From Calliopsis andreniformis (taxonomy: Eukaryota; Arthropoda; Insecta; Hymenoptera; Andrenidae), in assembly GCF_051401765.1 (NCBI RefSeq), contig NC_135071.1, forward strand, positions 6,364,961 to 6,428,960: a stretch of DNA of 64,000 bases, read 5' to 3'. Numbering within the stretch: the first letter of the stretch is position 1; each line of letters opens with the position of its first letter. The translations under genes were made by a program, and so were the position numbers. A model generated the notes under the pieces. The model did not search any database. It was not told where the DNA came from and saw only the letters and a program-made list of their open reading frames with translations. Positions 1-12,220 of this stretch are shown piece after piece.

Positions 1-891
1 TGCTGATCTTTCTACTCCTTATAAATCGTGCTTTTTTCGTAATTGTGCAATTCGTATCATCTTCTTTAAACGTTTATATGTTCCTGATGTTTTATTCTCA
101 TACTTCTACCCCTGTTTTCCATAGCTTTATTCAGCAATTTTCAACGCATGCTCGCTTATTTGAATTCCATTGTTTTGATATAAATGTAATATGGTTTTCG
201 TGTATCTGTCATTATATTCGCTAAATGTCAATTTCAATGACACATTTTGATAGAAAAATATTCTTTAAAAGCTTACGCCACATCATGCTATGCAAGCTTT
301 GTCTGTCTATATAAATTGGTAGGATTTTATCCAGAAATTCTTCTTTAGTAGATATCTTTATATTTTAATATGAGGATCAAATTTCCCCTTTTTGCCAATA
401 GAAAAACTGACCAATAATCTTCACCAAATAAACTATGATGTTTGTTAACTATGATGGAGTTTCGTATCCATTGGTGCTGCATGCACGGAAAAAAGTGTTA
501 ACCTGAAGTTATTGAAGTTTTCTGTAAAATTTACAAAAGTACTCTAATAGACCGGAATTTAATAGAAGCAATACGAGTCGCCTTCCAGAGTCAATGAAGT
601 TGCTCTTATTGTAGTTAAGCTACATTTGTTAATTTTACAAAGATCATTTACCAAGATTCTACAAAAGTCTGCTTACATCTACTTAGGAGACTTGCAAGAT
701 CAGTATGGCCAAGTTTTTCCATGTGACATATGGTAGCATATATGGCAATTTCATTGCTGTTGTATTGTTTTTATTTCATAATATAGCTGTTTATAAATAT
801 GTTAACTTCTTCATAGTAACTTCTTTTAGTGAGCCTCGTCTACTCACCACTCACTATGTAAAATACCTTTTGCGCGCTCCTGTTTTAATAT
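1..891. other. Intergenic, nothing recognised
   Basis: AT-rich unique sequence. Short open frames are not credible genes. Confidence 0.6.
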
Positions 892-1347
892 TGTTACGGA
901 TTTGAAGTCGGCGAGGACTCCCCGCGCGCATCGCGGGTTCGTAACCGTCTCGTCAACATTGAAACTCTAAATACTAAATAATACAACTTTATTTACAACT
1001 TATACATTTTATATTGTTGCGTGGCCTTCAGGAATTTTTATTTGAACCCGGGGAGGATTCGTGCCCGTGGAGCGCTAAAGCACTCTGCTCGTAAAGAAAT
1101 GAAACAATTTTAAACTCAAACTAAACTGTTATATTTGAACCAAGAGAAAACACGTCTCATCCGTTCAAAGGACTGAGGCGAAGAGCGCGTACCAAAATGG
1201 TTTCTCGCTAAATTTTTATAATGTTTGTTAATTTTTGGTATCTTAGTAACAAGGAACCAATTACATAATTATATTATAATTAATAAACTCCAATTCGTTA
1301 AAACTATCGTCAGCATTTATCGATTTCTAGCTTTCGAGTCTTTTACA
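892..1347 (-). repeat. Candidate solo LTR (minus strand)
   Basis: Read on the minus strand, the block has a TATAAAA-like box, a TCAGT initiator-like word about 35 nt later, and an AATAAA about 100 nt before an end reading CCGTAACA. That end resembles the confirmed-looking solo LTR at 3104-3879. The minus-strand 5' boundary (TGTAAAAG at 1347) is a guess and no target duplication was found. Confidence 0.35.
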
Positions 1348-1680
1348 TCTTGGCGCTGGAGATAATTCCTTAGAGAAGGGGAAAAAGGTGAGATTTGAAT
1401 GTTTAAATAAGTGTTTCTAAGGAGATATTGATTTATTCTTTACTCTGAAATATTCTGTAGAGTAATGTTTATAACTGGTTTCAAGCATATAAACTTATTC
1501 CAACTTCACCTTTGACGCCTTCTCTATTACATTCAATTTGAACTTCGCGCCTTGAAGTTAGTGTCACACATTGTCACACAACAATATAGCGTTCGGTACG
1601 TGTTAGCACTTTGACAGCTGTCAGAAGACTTCACTTGATGGATTCTGAAGACGTTTTCCTCAACCGTGTTCTCATACTTC

Positions 1681-1724
1681 GTTGCGAGCACAGCAGGCAA
1701 TGACCATGTACCTGGTGCTCGCAA
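1681..1724. repeat. Perfect 11-bp inverted repeat (hairpin)
   Basis: GTTGCGAGCAC (1681-1691) and GTGCTCGCAAC (1714-1724) are exact reverse complements around a 22-nt spacer. CAGG and CCTG inside the spacer add further partial pairing. No flanking gene gives it a role. Confidence 0.6.
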
Positions 1725-2161
1725 CAATATGTAATTATCTTTTGCCTATATGATTTAGAGATTCTCTTGTCTCGACTTTTCATCTATTCAGATACATATT
1801 GCGCGATTTTGATGTCATTATTAAAAATAAAAGTTGTCAATCGGAGTTTATATTTCTATATATTGCGCACATTTCCATTGTGTTAGATGAAATGGTATAA
1901 TGTTTCCTGAAAAACAAGTTTGTGCAACGAGCCTCTCACATTCAACAAATTTTATATGTGAACAAAAGTTGTTAAGATTGGATAGCAATAACTGGAAAAG
2001 TACTAACTCTGTTCCGAATCATAGTAATATGTAGTCATTACAGTTTGTAATTGCAATCTTAAATTCGTATCTACTTCCAAGAAATAAAAACAGCATTACT
2101 GAATGAAGAACCTTCTATAGCAGTAAAGCAGGAACCAGCGATACAAGCCCGTTAAGGCCAT

Positions 2162-2323
2162 CCAGTATTGCCAGATGCCAGGACAAAATATCTTCCAGTG
2201 ACGTCATAGAGCAGAAGAGTAGGGATGTTGCAGGGAATGCAGTCAAAAACTGTACATTACTTTTACGCTTCTACTCAATGACGTCAATGGAAGACATTTT
2301 GTCTCGGTATATGGCAATACTGG
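2162..2323. repeat. Short foldback repeat with ~58-bp arms
   Basis: The arm 2162-2219 (CCAGTATTGCC ... GACGTCA ... GCAGAAG) is repeated in inverse at 2269-2323 (CTTCTACTC ... TGACGTC ... GGCAATACTGG) with about 85% match. The 49-bp spacer is unique. It looks like a small MITE-like or foldback remnant. An open frame starting at 2278 is a chance product. Confidence 0.6.
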
Positions 2324-3103
2324 TGCTCGCGCAGAATAAGGTAGACGAACAAACGTCAGAAGGTGGTTTTTACCGACCTACGTTGCTGATACCAACTTTA
2401 AAACTTTGTGAAATTAAATTATTATTGCTGTCAGACGCAGCAACAAGAGTATTACTTGCTCCAAAATTTTGTCAGCGTTTCTTTTGTTGCTAACGATAGT
2501 ATTGAGTATTAAACATTTTTTAGATCAACGAATTTCAAAATTTAAAAAAGGCAAATGAAGTAATACAGGGGTGGGAGGGGGGTATGGAAATCGTAGTGCG
2601 ACTGACCAGAGAACACTACTTATCGTGTATTCTATTACCAGTTGTCTCTGTCCGTGTTAGTGTTTATAAGCATTGATAAGGATAGGAAACTGTAGGAAAT
2701 ACCCATATAGTTCGATGTCTGACAGAAGTCATAGTTTATCAGACTACATAACAGTTCATTTTATTTCTTTTGTTGCATATTATTAAATTATGGAAAGATA
2801 TTCTAATCGAGATTCTGTTGACATATTACACGCTTTGAGAGCGGGATAAGTTTACTTATGGGGACTCAAAGAAGAAGTGTACAAAGAAAATATGTATTCA
2901 CAACATTGCACAGCTAAAGCAAAATATTCTTCAAGTGTTTGAAAAACTATAAAATGATGATGCATTACAATCCGTTCAGTTATCTTTAATTCGTCGAACA
3001 CAGCTATGTATGCAGCAATGAGAAGGACATTTGCAACAGTACTTGCGAAGTAATAAACTAAAATGAAAATAATAAACTTCAAATTCAATTTTCTCGAAAA
3101 CAA

Positions 3104-3879
3104 TGTTACGAACCGAGGGCTAGATAGTCTGACCCAGGGTCAGGGTTTTTGCAATATTGTTATTGTTTCGTGGACGAACCAATGGGTAACTTTGCACTCG
3201 TTGGGAGCCACCTCACGGACGTGGACGAACCAGTGCGCAATGGCCAACACCAGGAGCCACTTGTAGGTTAGGAAAGAGACCTTCGCAAGGATTGCGAAGA
3301 TGTTAGTATAGCCTCGTAACTTTCATATTTATAATATATCTCGAGCGGTAAAGATATAATATTTGTGGGATCATTACGCGTTCGCTTCTTATTATATAAG
3401 TTTGACTCGAAGGAATACAACTGTTGATGAGTTTAAGTGTCACGGAATTAAGTCCTCTCTCTCTAGATTACGCACAGAGGTATGCGGGGGACGCGTCGTT
3501 AAGACGACGTTACAGTGAATTTACTTTACGTACTGTACTCTATGATTCTGCTCGAAAGAGAACTAATGCTCGATTTTGCTTCCAGTCTAAGCCGCGTATT
3601 AAACTCGAACTGGATTGGATATGAGCCCCCTAGGCCGAATTTCTTGGCCTTTTTATAGTCAAAAATCTATGTGAAAAATGGTGGGGACTCGGCTGCATCG
3701 CAGAGTTTCCGAGAAAAGTTGAATGATATTAGTTACAAAGAATTCTATTAATTGGGTGCAACGGAAATGCCTATCGGCCCTTGCATGGTGACTTCCAGGC
3801 AAAGTCAAAGGTCAACGGAAGGAGCTTTGAATCGAGCCGTTTCATAGTTATTTTACGTAATTCGTCTGGACTCGTAACA
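3104..3879. repeat. Solo LTR, TGTTACGA...TCGTAACA, with 4-bp target duplication
   Basis: The 776-bp block begins TGTTACGA and ends TCGTAACA (inverted termini with TG...CA). It is flanked on both sides by ACAA (3100-3103 and 3880-3883), a 4-bp duplication typical of Ty3/gypsy integration. Inside are two diverged copies of a ~50-bp unit beginning GTGGACGAACCA (about 3171-3265) and a TATA-like TTATATAAG near 3397. No gag-pol sequence is adjacent, so it is a solo LTR. The 66-67-codon open frames within it are not genes. Confidence 0.7.
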
Positions 3880-4518
3880 ACAAAGCCTCGGATGAAAAAA
3901 TGGGATACCAAATTTTTTCCTTATTCTTTCACGTAGAATTACTCCCTGGGCAGTTGTACTACGATTTTTCATCAACCTTGTATACATTATTCATTCAGAA
4001 ATTCCTTATAATCTAAATCACACAACCTGATGCTGAACAACTATAATCATACAACCTGATACTGAGCATACAAACTGATATAAAAATACGTATGTATTTT
4101 CTGGGATCTAGGAAATTACTGGAAATTAAATACGCTCTTAAAATAATATTTATGCAATATGTATAAACGGTTGAAAGATATTTATATAAACCATGCAGCA
4201 AATGCGCAAATTTAAAACCCTAAACAACGAGGTTCATTTTCTTTGGACCGCTATTTACCTGAAGACATTAAAAAGTCATATCCCGTTATTTAAATCTAGT
4301 TTAAAGATTTTTTATATATTATTATAAGTATATACAAGTGATCCTTTGAAAGAATTCCACATTTGTGGTATATAAAACAAAAATAATTCTGAATTTTCAA
4401 TCGTAATGTGTATTGCTTTAATTATTTTGGAAAGGATGAGGTTTATTTGTGAGTAAACCGTAAATAAATATTTTTAAAGGACCAGTCTCATTTCTAACCA
4501 TACCTAGTAAAACTTTTA

Positions 4519-4710
4519 GGGTCAAACCACACTATCAATACGCTTACGGTCTGCTCACTTTCCACTTTCGGTTCGTTCAAATATTATTTCATTGTTTTTA
4601 AATGTACCTATTTACATTATGAATAACTCTCAAATTTCAGTTCAACTATGTGTTAGAAGAGTATAATTCCAAGCATTGAGCGTGAGCGTATTAATAGTGT
4701 GGTTTGACCC
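4519..4710. mobile_element. 192-bp MITE with PIF/Harbinger-like TTA target duplication
   Basis: The left end GGGTCAAACCACACTAT and the right end ATAGTGTGGTTTGACCC are exact inverse matches. Similarity continues inward (AATACGCTTACG versus CGTGAGCGTATT). TTA flanks both sides (4516-4518 and 4711-4713). The size, terminal GGG and 3-bp TTA duplication suggest a non-autonomous PIF/Harbinger-like element; the superfamily is inferred. Confidence 0.75.
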
Positions 4711-4713
4711 TTA

Positions 4714-5979
4714 ATGAACTTAGTGGCATTCAAAATATTAAGCGAGATATTCCGTATGGTATAAATGTATCGAATATTTTTTCAAGCTGCAAAAAGAGTC
4801 AGCCCAATGGCGACATGCATTTTGACTGTCACAAACAACAGTACGTTGCATTGAGGTTCCGTTTCGATGGCACTAAACTGTTTCATCTGGGACTCGTGCG
4901 CTCTAAACTTCCTATCAGCGGCAATAGTTGAAGATTTAATAAAATGCGGTGAAATGCGTGATTTTCTGTCTCACAGTTGACACAAAGTAACACAATGTAC
5001 GAGCTGTGTAGCGGGACATTGAACACAGCTAAACACGCAAATAAAGATGGAGCTGATACGAAAATAAATATAACCGAAAGGTAAAGTGCATTCCAGAGTC
5101 GAATACAAAATGACGTCCGTATCTAAACGACGCGGCTTGTTATAGGACCAGTATCCATGGTCTTGAATGTGCCCGCACGAAATGTAGCCGTGCAGTCGAA
5201 ATCCGTGAAATAGTCTACACGCATCGACTTTTAAAATATGCTTTACCAGCAGTTCGTTGCGTGCTGGTGAAACGATATGACGTCATAACGTGTTTAAGTA
5301 CTGCAACATTGTTGCTATGCAAGTTGTGGAAAGACTAAAGGCTCTTTTAAAGCTTTCTATTTTCATGCAAGATTGCGGTCAATTCTTGACAATTTCCATG
5401 TATTTTTCTTCATGATATATGCATACGTATAAAGTGGTGTAGTTCGATCAGGCAAACTTAACTTTGGCATAGTACACTGTTTTTTTTTTGTTGCCACACA
5501 GAATATTGAGTCTTCCAAATTTAATGTGATTTTCACACATTTTGAATGTGTAATAACAGTTCTGTAAAAATTCAGTGAAACACTTTCAAGTATATAATTT
5601 AAGGTTATAAAAATCAAATGTAAAAAAAACAATTAACTGTTTTCATTTAGAATTATTTTGCAGCACAGTAACAGAAATTATGTAGTACGTATTGTGTTGG
5701 GGCCTTGAAAGATCCCAGTGTGCCATGCCGGAGTGAACACTTTGAAGTAAGTTAATTATTTAAACGAGGTCACATGTCCATACGTTTAATAGTTCTTTAA
5801 ACACAATAAAGATTAAAATCAGTTGTTTGAGTTGTTATTTAATTATGTTTCAAATGTGTGGTAAAGTTCTAGAAAAACTGCCTCCTTATTGATATTGTAG
5901 AGATGAACATTTTAGTCTTAGTTGCCGAGTTAAATAACATATTCTTGATCTGTTTATTCAAAATTTGTTAAGTTTTTTA
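4714..5979. other. Intergenic, nothing recognised
   Basis: Mixed-composition block at 4720-5300 and AT-rich beyond. No repeat ends, transposase or RNA gene seen. Confidence 0.5.
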
Positions 5980-6450
5980 ATATTTAAGTAGTTATATTTT
6001 CAAATTTTCACACCTTCAAATATTCAAAATAGTAAATTCTCAAATATTTCAGTATTTATATTTTCAAGCTTTTAAACTTTTAAATATATTAGACATCAAA
6101 TTTTCAGGTCTTTACAGATTCAGATATTTACAATTCAAGTTTTCAAAATTTCAATTATCTAAGATTTTCCTAATTTTGTTTCCCTAAGCTATCGCGATAA
6201 GAAAATTTGTTAACATGTCTTTCAGTTTTCAAAATGCAATTTTTTCCAATTTTTCATTAATGTTTGTGAAATTTTTTAAATACTTCGACATCTAAGTAGT
6301 CCAATTTTCAAATATTTAAAACATCAAGTTCTCATTTATATGTTCATATTTTTAAATGTTCGGATATTTACTTAAGTGTGCATACAAATTATCAAGATTT
6401 TAAATTTTCTATATTTCAAGTATTCAAATTTTTCAAATTCTAGTTTTCAT
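5980..6450. repeat. AT-word tract, C-type on + strand
   Basis: Degenerate words such as TTTTCAAATTTTCA, TTCAAATATTCAAAAT and TTTCAAGCTTTTAAAC follow each other with few other motifs. C exceeds G on the + strand. Confidence 0.65.
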
Positions 6451-6949
6451 AAATCAAAACTTTATCTCATTTTAAAATGTTAATATCATAACAGAACAAT
6501 AATTAACATAGTTCATTCGATATTATAAATTACATTGAAGGAAATTCAAAAAACTTGTAATAATAACTCATGAGTTTGTTCAGAAATGATTATTAAATTC
6601 ATGTGTTCAAACTCTCAGAATACTTTATATTTTGTATTAATAATAAGGAAATTGATTGAAAATTAGACGTAGAAATTGAAAATAAGATAAATAAAAGAAA
6701 AAAATACAGTATAGTAGTTACTTATAATTAATTAATAAGTATGTATTCAAAATAATTATATACATGCAATGGAATCGGTAAATCACAAAAGTCTAGCATT
6801 ACTGATTAATATTATTGATTCCAAACTTCTATTCATCCTACAATATTCTGATTCTTTTTTCCTATTTCCATTTTACTATTTCTACCACCCCATATATCAT
6901 TATTTACTAATATGGATAAGATAAACAATAAATTCAGCAATGAAGTACA

Positions 6950-7180
6950 CGAGTGCTCGACTGGCCCTCATTCGCGTCACATTTCACCGTTATGAAACCA
7001 AACGGCACCCTTGCTCCGGAAAGCCCTGCAATTAAGCAGTAAATATAATTACATAATTGCTGTCCTGATTGAGGCATATTATGAGGGCAATGTTATTTAC
7101 CTGGGCTATAAAGGCGTGAGAATATTGCCATGGACGCAATAAAATATTATTAGCCTGTTCAGATGGCTGCAATTCAATTC
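6950..7180. promoter_or_regulatory. Candidate regulatory island
   Basis: A compositionally mixed, repeat-free block (GAAACCAAACGGCACCC, GGCTATAAAGGCGTGAG) stands between AT-word tracts. Candidate only. Confidence 0.2.
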
Positions 7181-7639
7181 ACTTATTGTGCTCAACTTAA
7201 AAGAACTTTAACTGTACTTCTGACTTTCTGTTTCGCAAAAAATAACAGGTTATTTTATGAAACTGTTCGCATATGAAAATGTATCATGCCCAATATCGGA
7301 GAATGTCGCTGCAATGGGGAACCACGAAAAACGGTCGTTTCCATAATTGATTCAAATTGATATACAACTAAAATAAGTTCAACCTTTTTCAGTTGAATTT
7401 TTTCGCAGTGGAACAAGAAACTTGGGAACTTCCACGAAAACAACCTCATTCTTACCTACATATGTTCCGTTACAATATTTATTAATATTCATTAAGTGAG
7501 GTATGCAAAGTATGGTATTCCGATCAATCTGCTTATTGAAAACAATTGTATAGGTATATATATTTAATGTAATAATTTGTAATAATGAATGAGATTTATT
7601 ATTACTGTTCTTTTATGATATTAACATTTTAGAATGGAA

Positions 7640-8110
7640 CGTAATTTTATGTTTTACAAAAATTACAAATTAAAACTTTTAGAAATTTACAGAAGTTTGA
7701 ACACGTACTGAATTATGCAAAAATTTGTAAATTCCTTAGTACGATAAAATTTATATTTTTATGCAAACATAAAACTTTCAGTCAATTTAAAATTCAAAAA
7801 CACGAATTTTACACATTTGAAACTTTGAAAATTTAAAAATTTGAGTACTCAAAAAATTTAATTTCTATTATTTTAAAATTTTACTAAAAATTAAACCTTA
7901 CATATTTTATACTTACATATTTCAATATTTAAGGAATTTGAAATTTTAGCATTTAAAAATTTGTGTACATAACCGTAATTAGTCAAATATTTAAAAGTAC
8001 AAAAAATTAATATTCAAAATATTTGTTGACGTCAATATATCTTTAGTTACGTAAATATAAAAAACATGAAAATTTAAAAATTTGTATGCTTAAGCATGAA
8101 ATATTTCAGA
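7640..8110. repeat. AT-word tract, mostly G-type
   Basis: Words like TTTGAAAATTTAAAAATTTG and AATTTAAAAATTTG recur with ~8-12-base steps. Confidence 0.6.
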
Positions 8111-8849
8111 ATGAATTACGATCTACCTTCGGAGTATTTCTACACATTTAGAATATTATAGTAGATTAGAAACAAATTAGGGACTCTCGTCGTCCTGTAA
8201 CCAATGCATGATCGACTGGCGAAGGATGTTTGTGAAAATTAGTCCTTGAAAATAATACAAATGTGGAACGGATGTTTTAAAAAGATTTGCTAAAGATCCA
8301 AAACGATTGATTTCGATCTAAATTTCTTTTGTCCTTGTTTAAATATTATGTAACCAAACTGTTATAAGTATTTGTTAAATATCGTAACGTTGGTTTAAAG
8401 ATAATATATCGTATAAAAAATTAATAATTAACATAAATTACTATTTCTTTTAACTTAGCATTTTTGTCCTCCCAACAGTTTCGAATCACTAGTGTGAAAA
8501 TAAACAACGTTGCTTCTAAAACACGTCTGAACCAGGAAGTGGATTTAAGATAATTTCTCACGTAGACACTAATACTAGTTACTAATGGAACACAATTACT
8601 ACACTATTAATTGTTCTATATATATATATGAGACATAGTGTATGCGTATTGCAAACATATTTCTAGAATACATGTGTATTTTCAAAATAAGAGATGAATT
8701 ACATGGAATCTTAGAAACTCGTCACTAATTACGAGTTAATACTAATGAATATCGTCGTTAGTATTAACGTAAGCGAAAAATCTTCAATAACTCTTTAAAA
8801 TAGCTTTATACACTGCAAATATTAATTAAATAGACACTAACTCAATTAG

Positions 8850-9230
8850 AGGCAACTCGGCTTTGAACTGATCAAAACCACACAGCCACGTGATTCCTCC
8901 TGGATAAGACGCCCCTGGCGTCCCCGTCCCGTTCACAATAATCGAGGGTACGGATCCGAAAGGTGATCACAATGGAGTTAATTAAACATCTCAATAGCAG
9001 GCCGCCCAGGGGTGATTAGGCACGCTGTGCGGTGACATAGGGACACTGCCGGTGGCTATTGTACCCCCGCGGAGCAACTCGTCGCGAACAGGACAGAAAC
9101 GAGCCGCCGAGAAAGAGGAACGCGAACATGGCGACCGAGGAGGAGAAGAACGAGCAACGGATGGAGCTCGACAACGAGAGAAACAAGAAAGGGGAAGAAA
9201 GATGGCAAGAGCACAATGCAGGTGACAGTT
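8850..9230. promoter_or_regulatory. Candidate regulatory island
   Basis: A GC-rich block with a CACGTG E-box (8887-8892), a Runt/Runx-type AACCACA (8877) and a homeodomain-type TTAATTAA (8978-8985). No transposon signature. The 141-codon frame at 9059 begins inside it and is treated as chance. Confidence 0.3.
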
Positions 9231-9484
9231 CGCGAAACAGACCCCGTGTCCTTTGTTCGTACCGTTTCGTCGGCTTTCTTCCGCTAAACGCGAGACAACC
9301 GTCTCAGCCTCGTGTCGTGCTGAAATTGCTCAAATGGAAACGAGTGTGTCATTCTTGCTATGCCGCACGTCACTCGTCGCCTGCTCAGTCTCTCTCTCTT
9401 ACTAGATGTATGTTTATATCTCTCGCACAGCTTGAGTCGTGGATGCCTCAACTGCTCGCTGACTACTGTGATTTAGAAGTTTAA

Positions 9485-10489
9485 CGAGCGATAGTAGTGC
9501 CCATCGAGCTTTTTGACCCTTTTCGAACAATGTATAAAAGTACTTGAGTCAGAAAAGTCTTCGAACACTGAATTATACTTCTTGAAGAACTTATGATATA
9601 AGAATGTATTTGTAAACATTCTTCTCCAATTAATTATGATTATGATCTATAGGGTTATACAACAAAAACTCTTTAAAAAAATTGATATATTATTTGTATT
9701 TTATAGTATTAACAAAATTTTGCATACAGAGTAGTAATTAACTTATTCATTAACTACAACATTAGGAATAATTTAGTTTATATCTTGTTTCTAATAACTG
9801 ATAAAACCACACTTTGCTATTATGATCTTCAGCATTTTATGTGTTTCTCATTCTTCAAAATAAGTCTTTTGTTACTGTTAAAAATTAGTTAACTGAAGTC
9901 CATTTTGTTAATATCCTGTTTTAGCCTGTTTCTTATTTTGTCTACTGTATTTTCTTATTCTTTCACGAAATAAACTAAACAATTATTCTTGAACACGTTT
10001 GGCAGTACATGTGTCTCAGATTCTGGTCTCGTCGAAATATGAGCATTTCTTGAAAATTTAATTTTGTTGTTCAGTTTTTCCTTTAGTATGTCTAGATAAA
10101 TATATTAATTCTTTGCATAAAGTTCCCGACCTATGAGAAGCTCAAACAAACCCAGATTAAAGTACTGTACAGAGCTGTTAAAGTCGCATCCGGAAAAAAT
10201 GTTGACTCACATGGTTACAGTAGATAGAATCGCCTGATTTCACACGCACTTTCAGATGTGATGTATTATAGGCTAAACTGATCACTTAATTAAATCGACG
10301 TATACCCTATATACGAAAAATTACTATTGACTATCATACTATTATTGTCTTATCGTATCTAAAATACTCAATCTCGATTGGTGAATGAACATTACTGGCT
10401 CTGAAACATACAAAAAATGAGTTACATTATACTAATTATATTATATTATACATTAAGAAATTTTAGTTGGAATACGGAAACATGTTTCA
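9485..10489. other. Intergenic, nothing recognised
   Basis: AT-rich unique sequence. Confidence 0.55.
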
Positions 10490-10720
10490 TATTCTTTAAA
10501 TACTCAATTTTTAAATTCATATACTCTCTATTTTTCAAGATTTGAACTCTTCAAGTTTTCAAACGTAGAAATACTCAATTTAAAAATTTTAAAATACATA
10601 CTTTAATATATTCAACATTCCAAAGAAATACAAATTTTCAATTTACCAAATTTCGAAATATTGGAATTTTTTAATTTTGTATTATTTACAATTTCATATG
10701 TTTGTATTCTCATCAACATA
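10490..10720. repeat. AT-word tract, C-type
   Basis: Runs of TTTTTCAAGATTTGAACTC, TTCAAGTTTTCAAAC and AATTTTCAATTTACC just before the dead mariner-like element. Confidence 0.55.
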
Positions 10721-10743
10721 TACATATATTGAAATACAATATA

Positions 10744-11345
10744 CAGGGTGTTTCATAACATGTGGGACCCACTTCAGGAGTTGATTGTATGTTTAAAAAC
10801 AATGAAAAAATGTCATATAAATACATGTCCTATCTATCTTCGTTTATCAGATGTAATGAATTTTATACACGTTCTGTATACAGAGCAAACTCTGTGGTCG
10901 GCCTCTGTTTTCATAGATGGCAATAGGTCGTAAGCAAGATTTTTAATTGGACCTTTCTTTCTTGATGGGAAACTAACAGGCACAAAGTACGTTGATTTTT
11001 TGAGTGCGAGTTTACACGAAATATTAGAGGAAATTTCAGTTTATGTTAGACTTCATATGTAGTTTATGCATGATGGAGGCAATTTTTAAATCAACATTTT
11101 GCAAATGGATTAGTCGTGGAGATCCTATTGCATGGCCTGGCCGTCCTCCGGATTTATATCCATTAAATTGTGAGAATATCTAAAATCTATTGTATACACA
11201 ACACTGATTGAAAATGCTAAAATACTACGAACTAGAATAGGGCAAGGCTTCCAACAAATTCAAGAAACACCAAGAATTATAGAGAGAGTAACTAGCTCGA
11301 TGACAAGACGAGTGCAGACTTGTCTTCAAATGCAAGATGGTCATT
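10744..11345 (+). pseudogene. Decayed mariner-like transposase and its left terminus
   Basis: TA followed by CAGGGTGTTTCATAA marks a left end typical of mariner-like elements. Downstream, broken reading frames on the + strand give LDGKLTGTKYVDFL (near 10964), then FMHDGG (near 11068), then WISRGDPIAWP...PPDLYPLN (about 11107-11167) and GQGFQQIQETPRIIERV (from about 11234). These match, in order, conserved blocks of arthropod mariner-like transposases, including the second catalytic Asp region (HDG) and the C-terminal PDL block. Stops and frame changes show it is dead. No matching right terminus was found, so its end is uncertain. Confidence 0.7.
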
Positions 11346-11869
11346 CTAAAGGTAATTAAAACAGAAAATTCATTATATTTTATAAACGAAGACAGATAGA
11401 ATATGTGTTTATATGACATATTAAAATGTTTAAACAAATATTCAAATTTCTAAATACTTTTACGTTTATAACTTTTAATCCATATTTCATAAAACATTTG
11501 TTCTATCGAAATTTAATAGAATTTACTGTAAGTACAGTAGACAGTTTCTTGTAGACCCAACGAAAACAATACTTAAAATAAAATGTAATATTAATATTCT
11601 TGACTTTTGAATTTTATATCATTGAGTAGTCTGAAATTGGCAATACCAGTTCCAACCCCAAACAGTTTACACATCGCTCATTTGTTATAACAATGGCTAA
11701 TAACTCAAATATTTGCTCTTCCTGAATCATTTTAGTACAGAAAAGACAGTTAGTGCAGTAAACAGCGATATTATCTCATTTCCCTAAAAATCTTACTTTG
11801 TAAAATACTTATGTAGTATAATACATAACTTTGTTTCTCTAATTGAGCGTCCAGGTGGTCAAACTGCTA

Positions 11870-12220
11870 TTATACAATATTATGAAAACGAACATGGCGT
11901 GATCGGCGTATCCACGGCCACGTAGAAAGTGAAAATGCCTCGGCCTAAATTATTGTCCTCTCGCGATGAGAGATAGAAAGGCACGGAGCGGACAAGGGTT
12001 CCGAGATAAGTATCGTGCGTCGCGGGTCTCATTGAAGCCGAGGAACGTTCGTTGTCAACGTGGCAGGTAGCATGTTAGGTGACGATATACACACGTTCCG
12101 TTAGTTCGCCGGTTAGAGACAAATGGACGTCCTGAATCGTGACTACCATTCGTACGTTGACTTACATATAATCGCAAGACGCCAATTTCGCGTGCGGTAA
12201 AAGTCTAGCTGATAGACAGC
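11870..12220. promoter_or_regulatory. Candidate regulatory island
   Basis: A higher-GC, complex block (CTCGCGATGAGAG, GTATCGTGCGTCGCGGG, AACGTTCGTTG) in AT-rich surroundings. Confidence 0.25.

Noticed and set aside
9059..9484. 141-codon open frame with a charged Glu/Arg/Lys-rich start
   Set aside because: It lies in a GC-rich island, which lengthens chance frames. No domain, no splice context and the second half is compositionally unrelated to the first.
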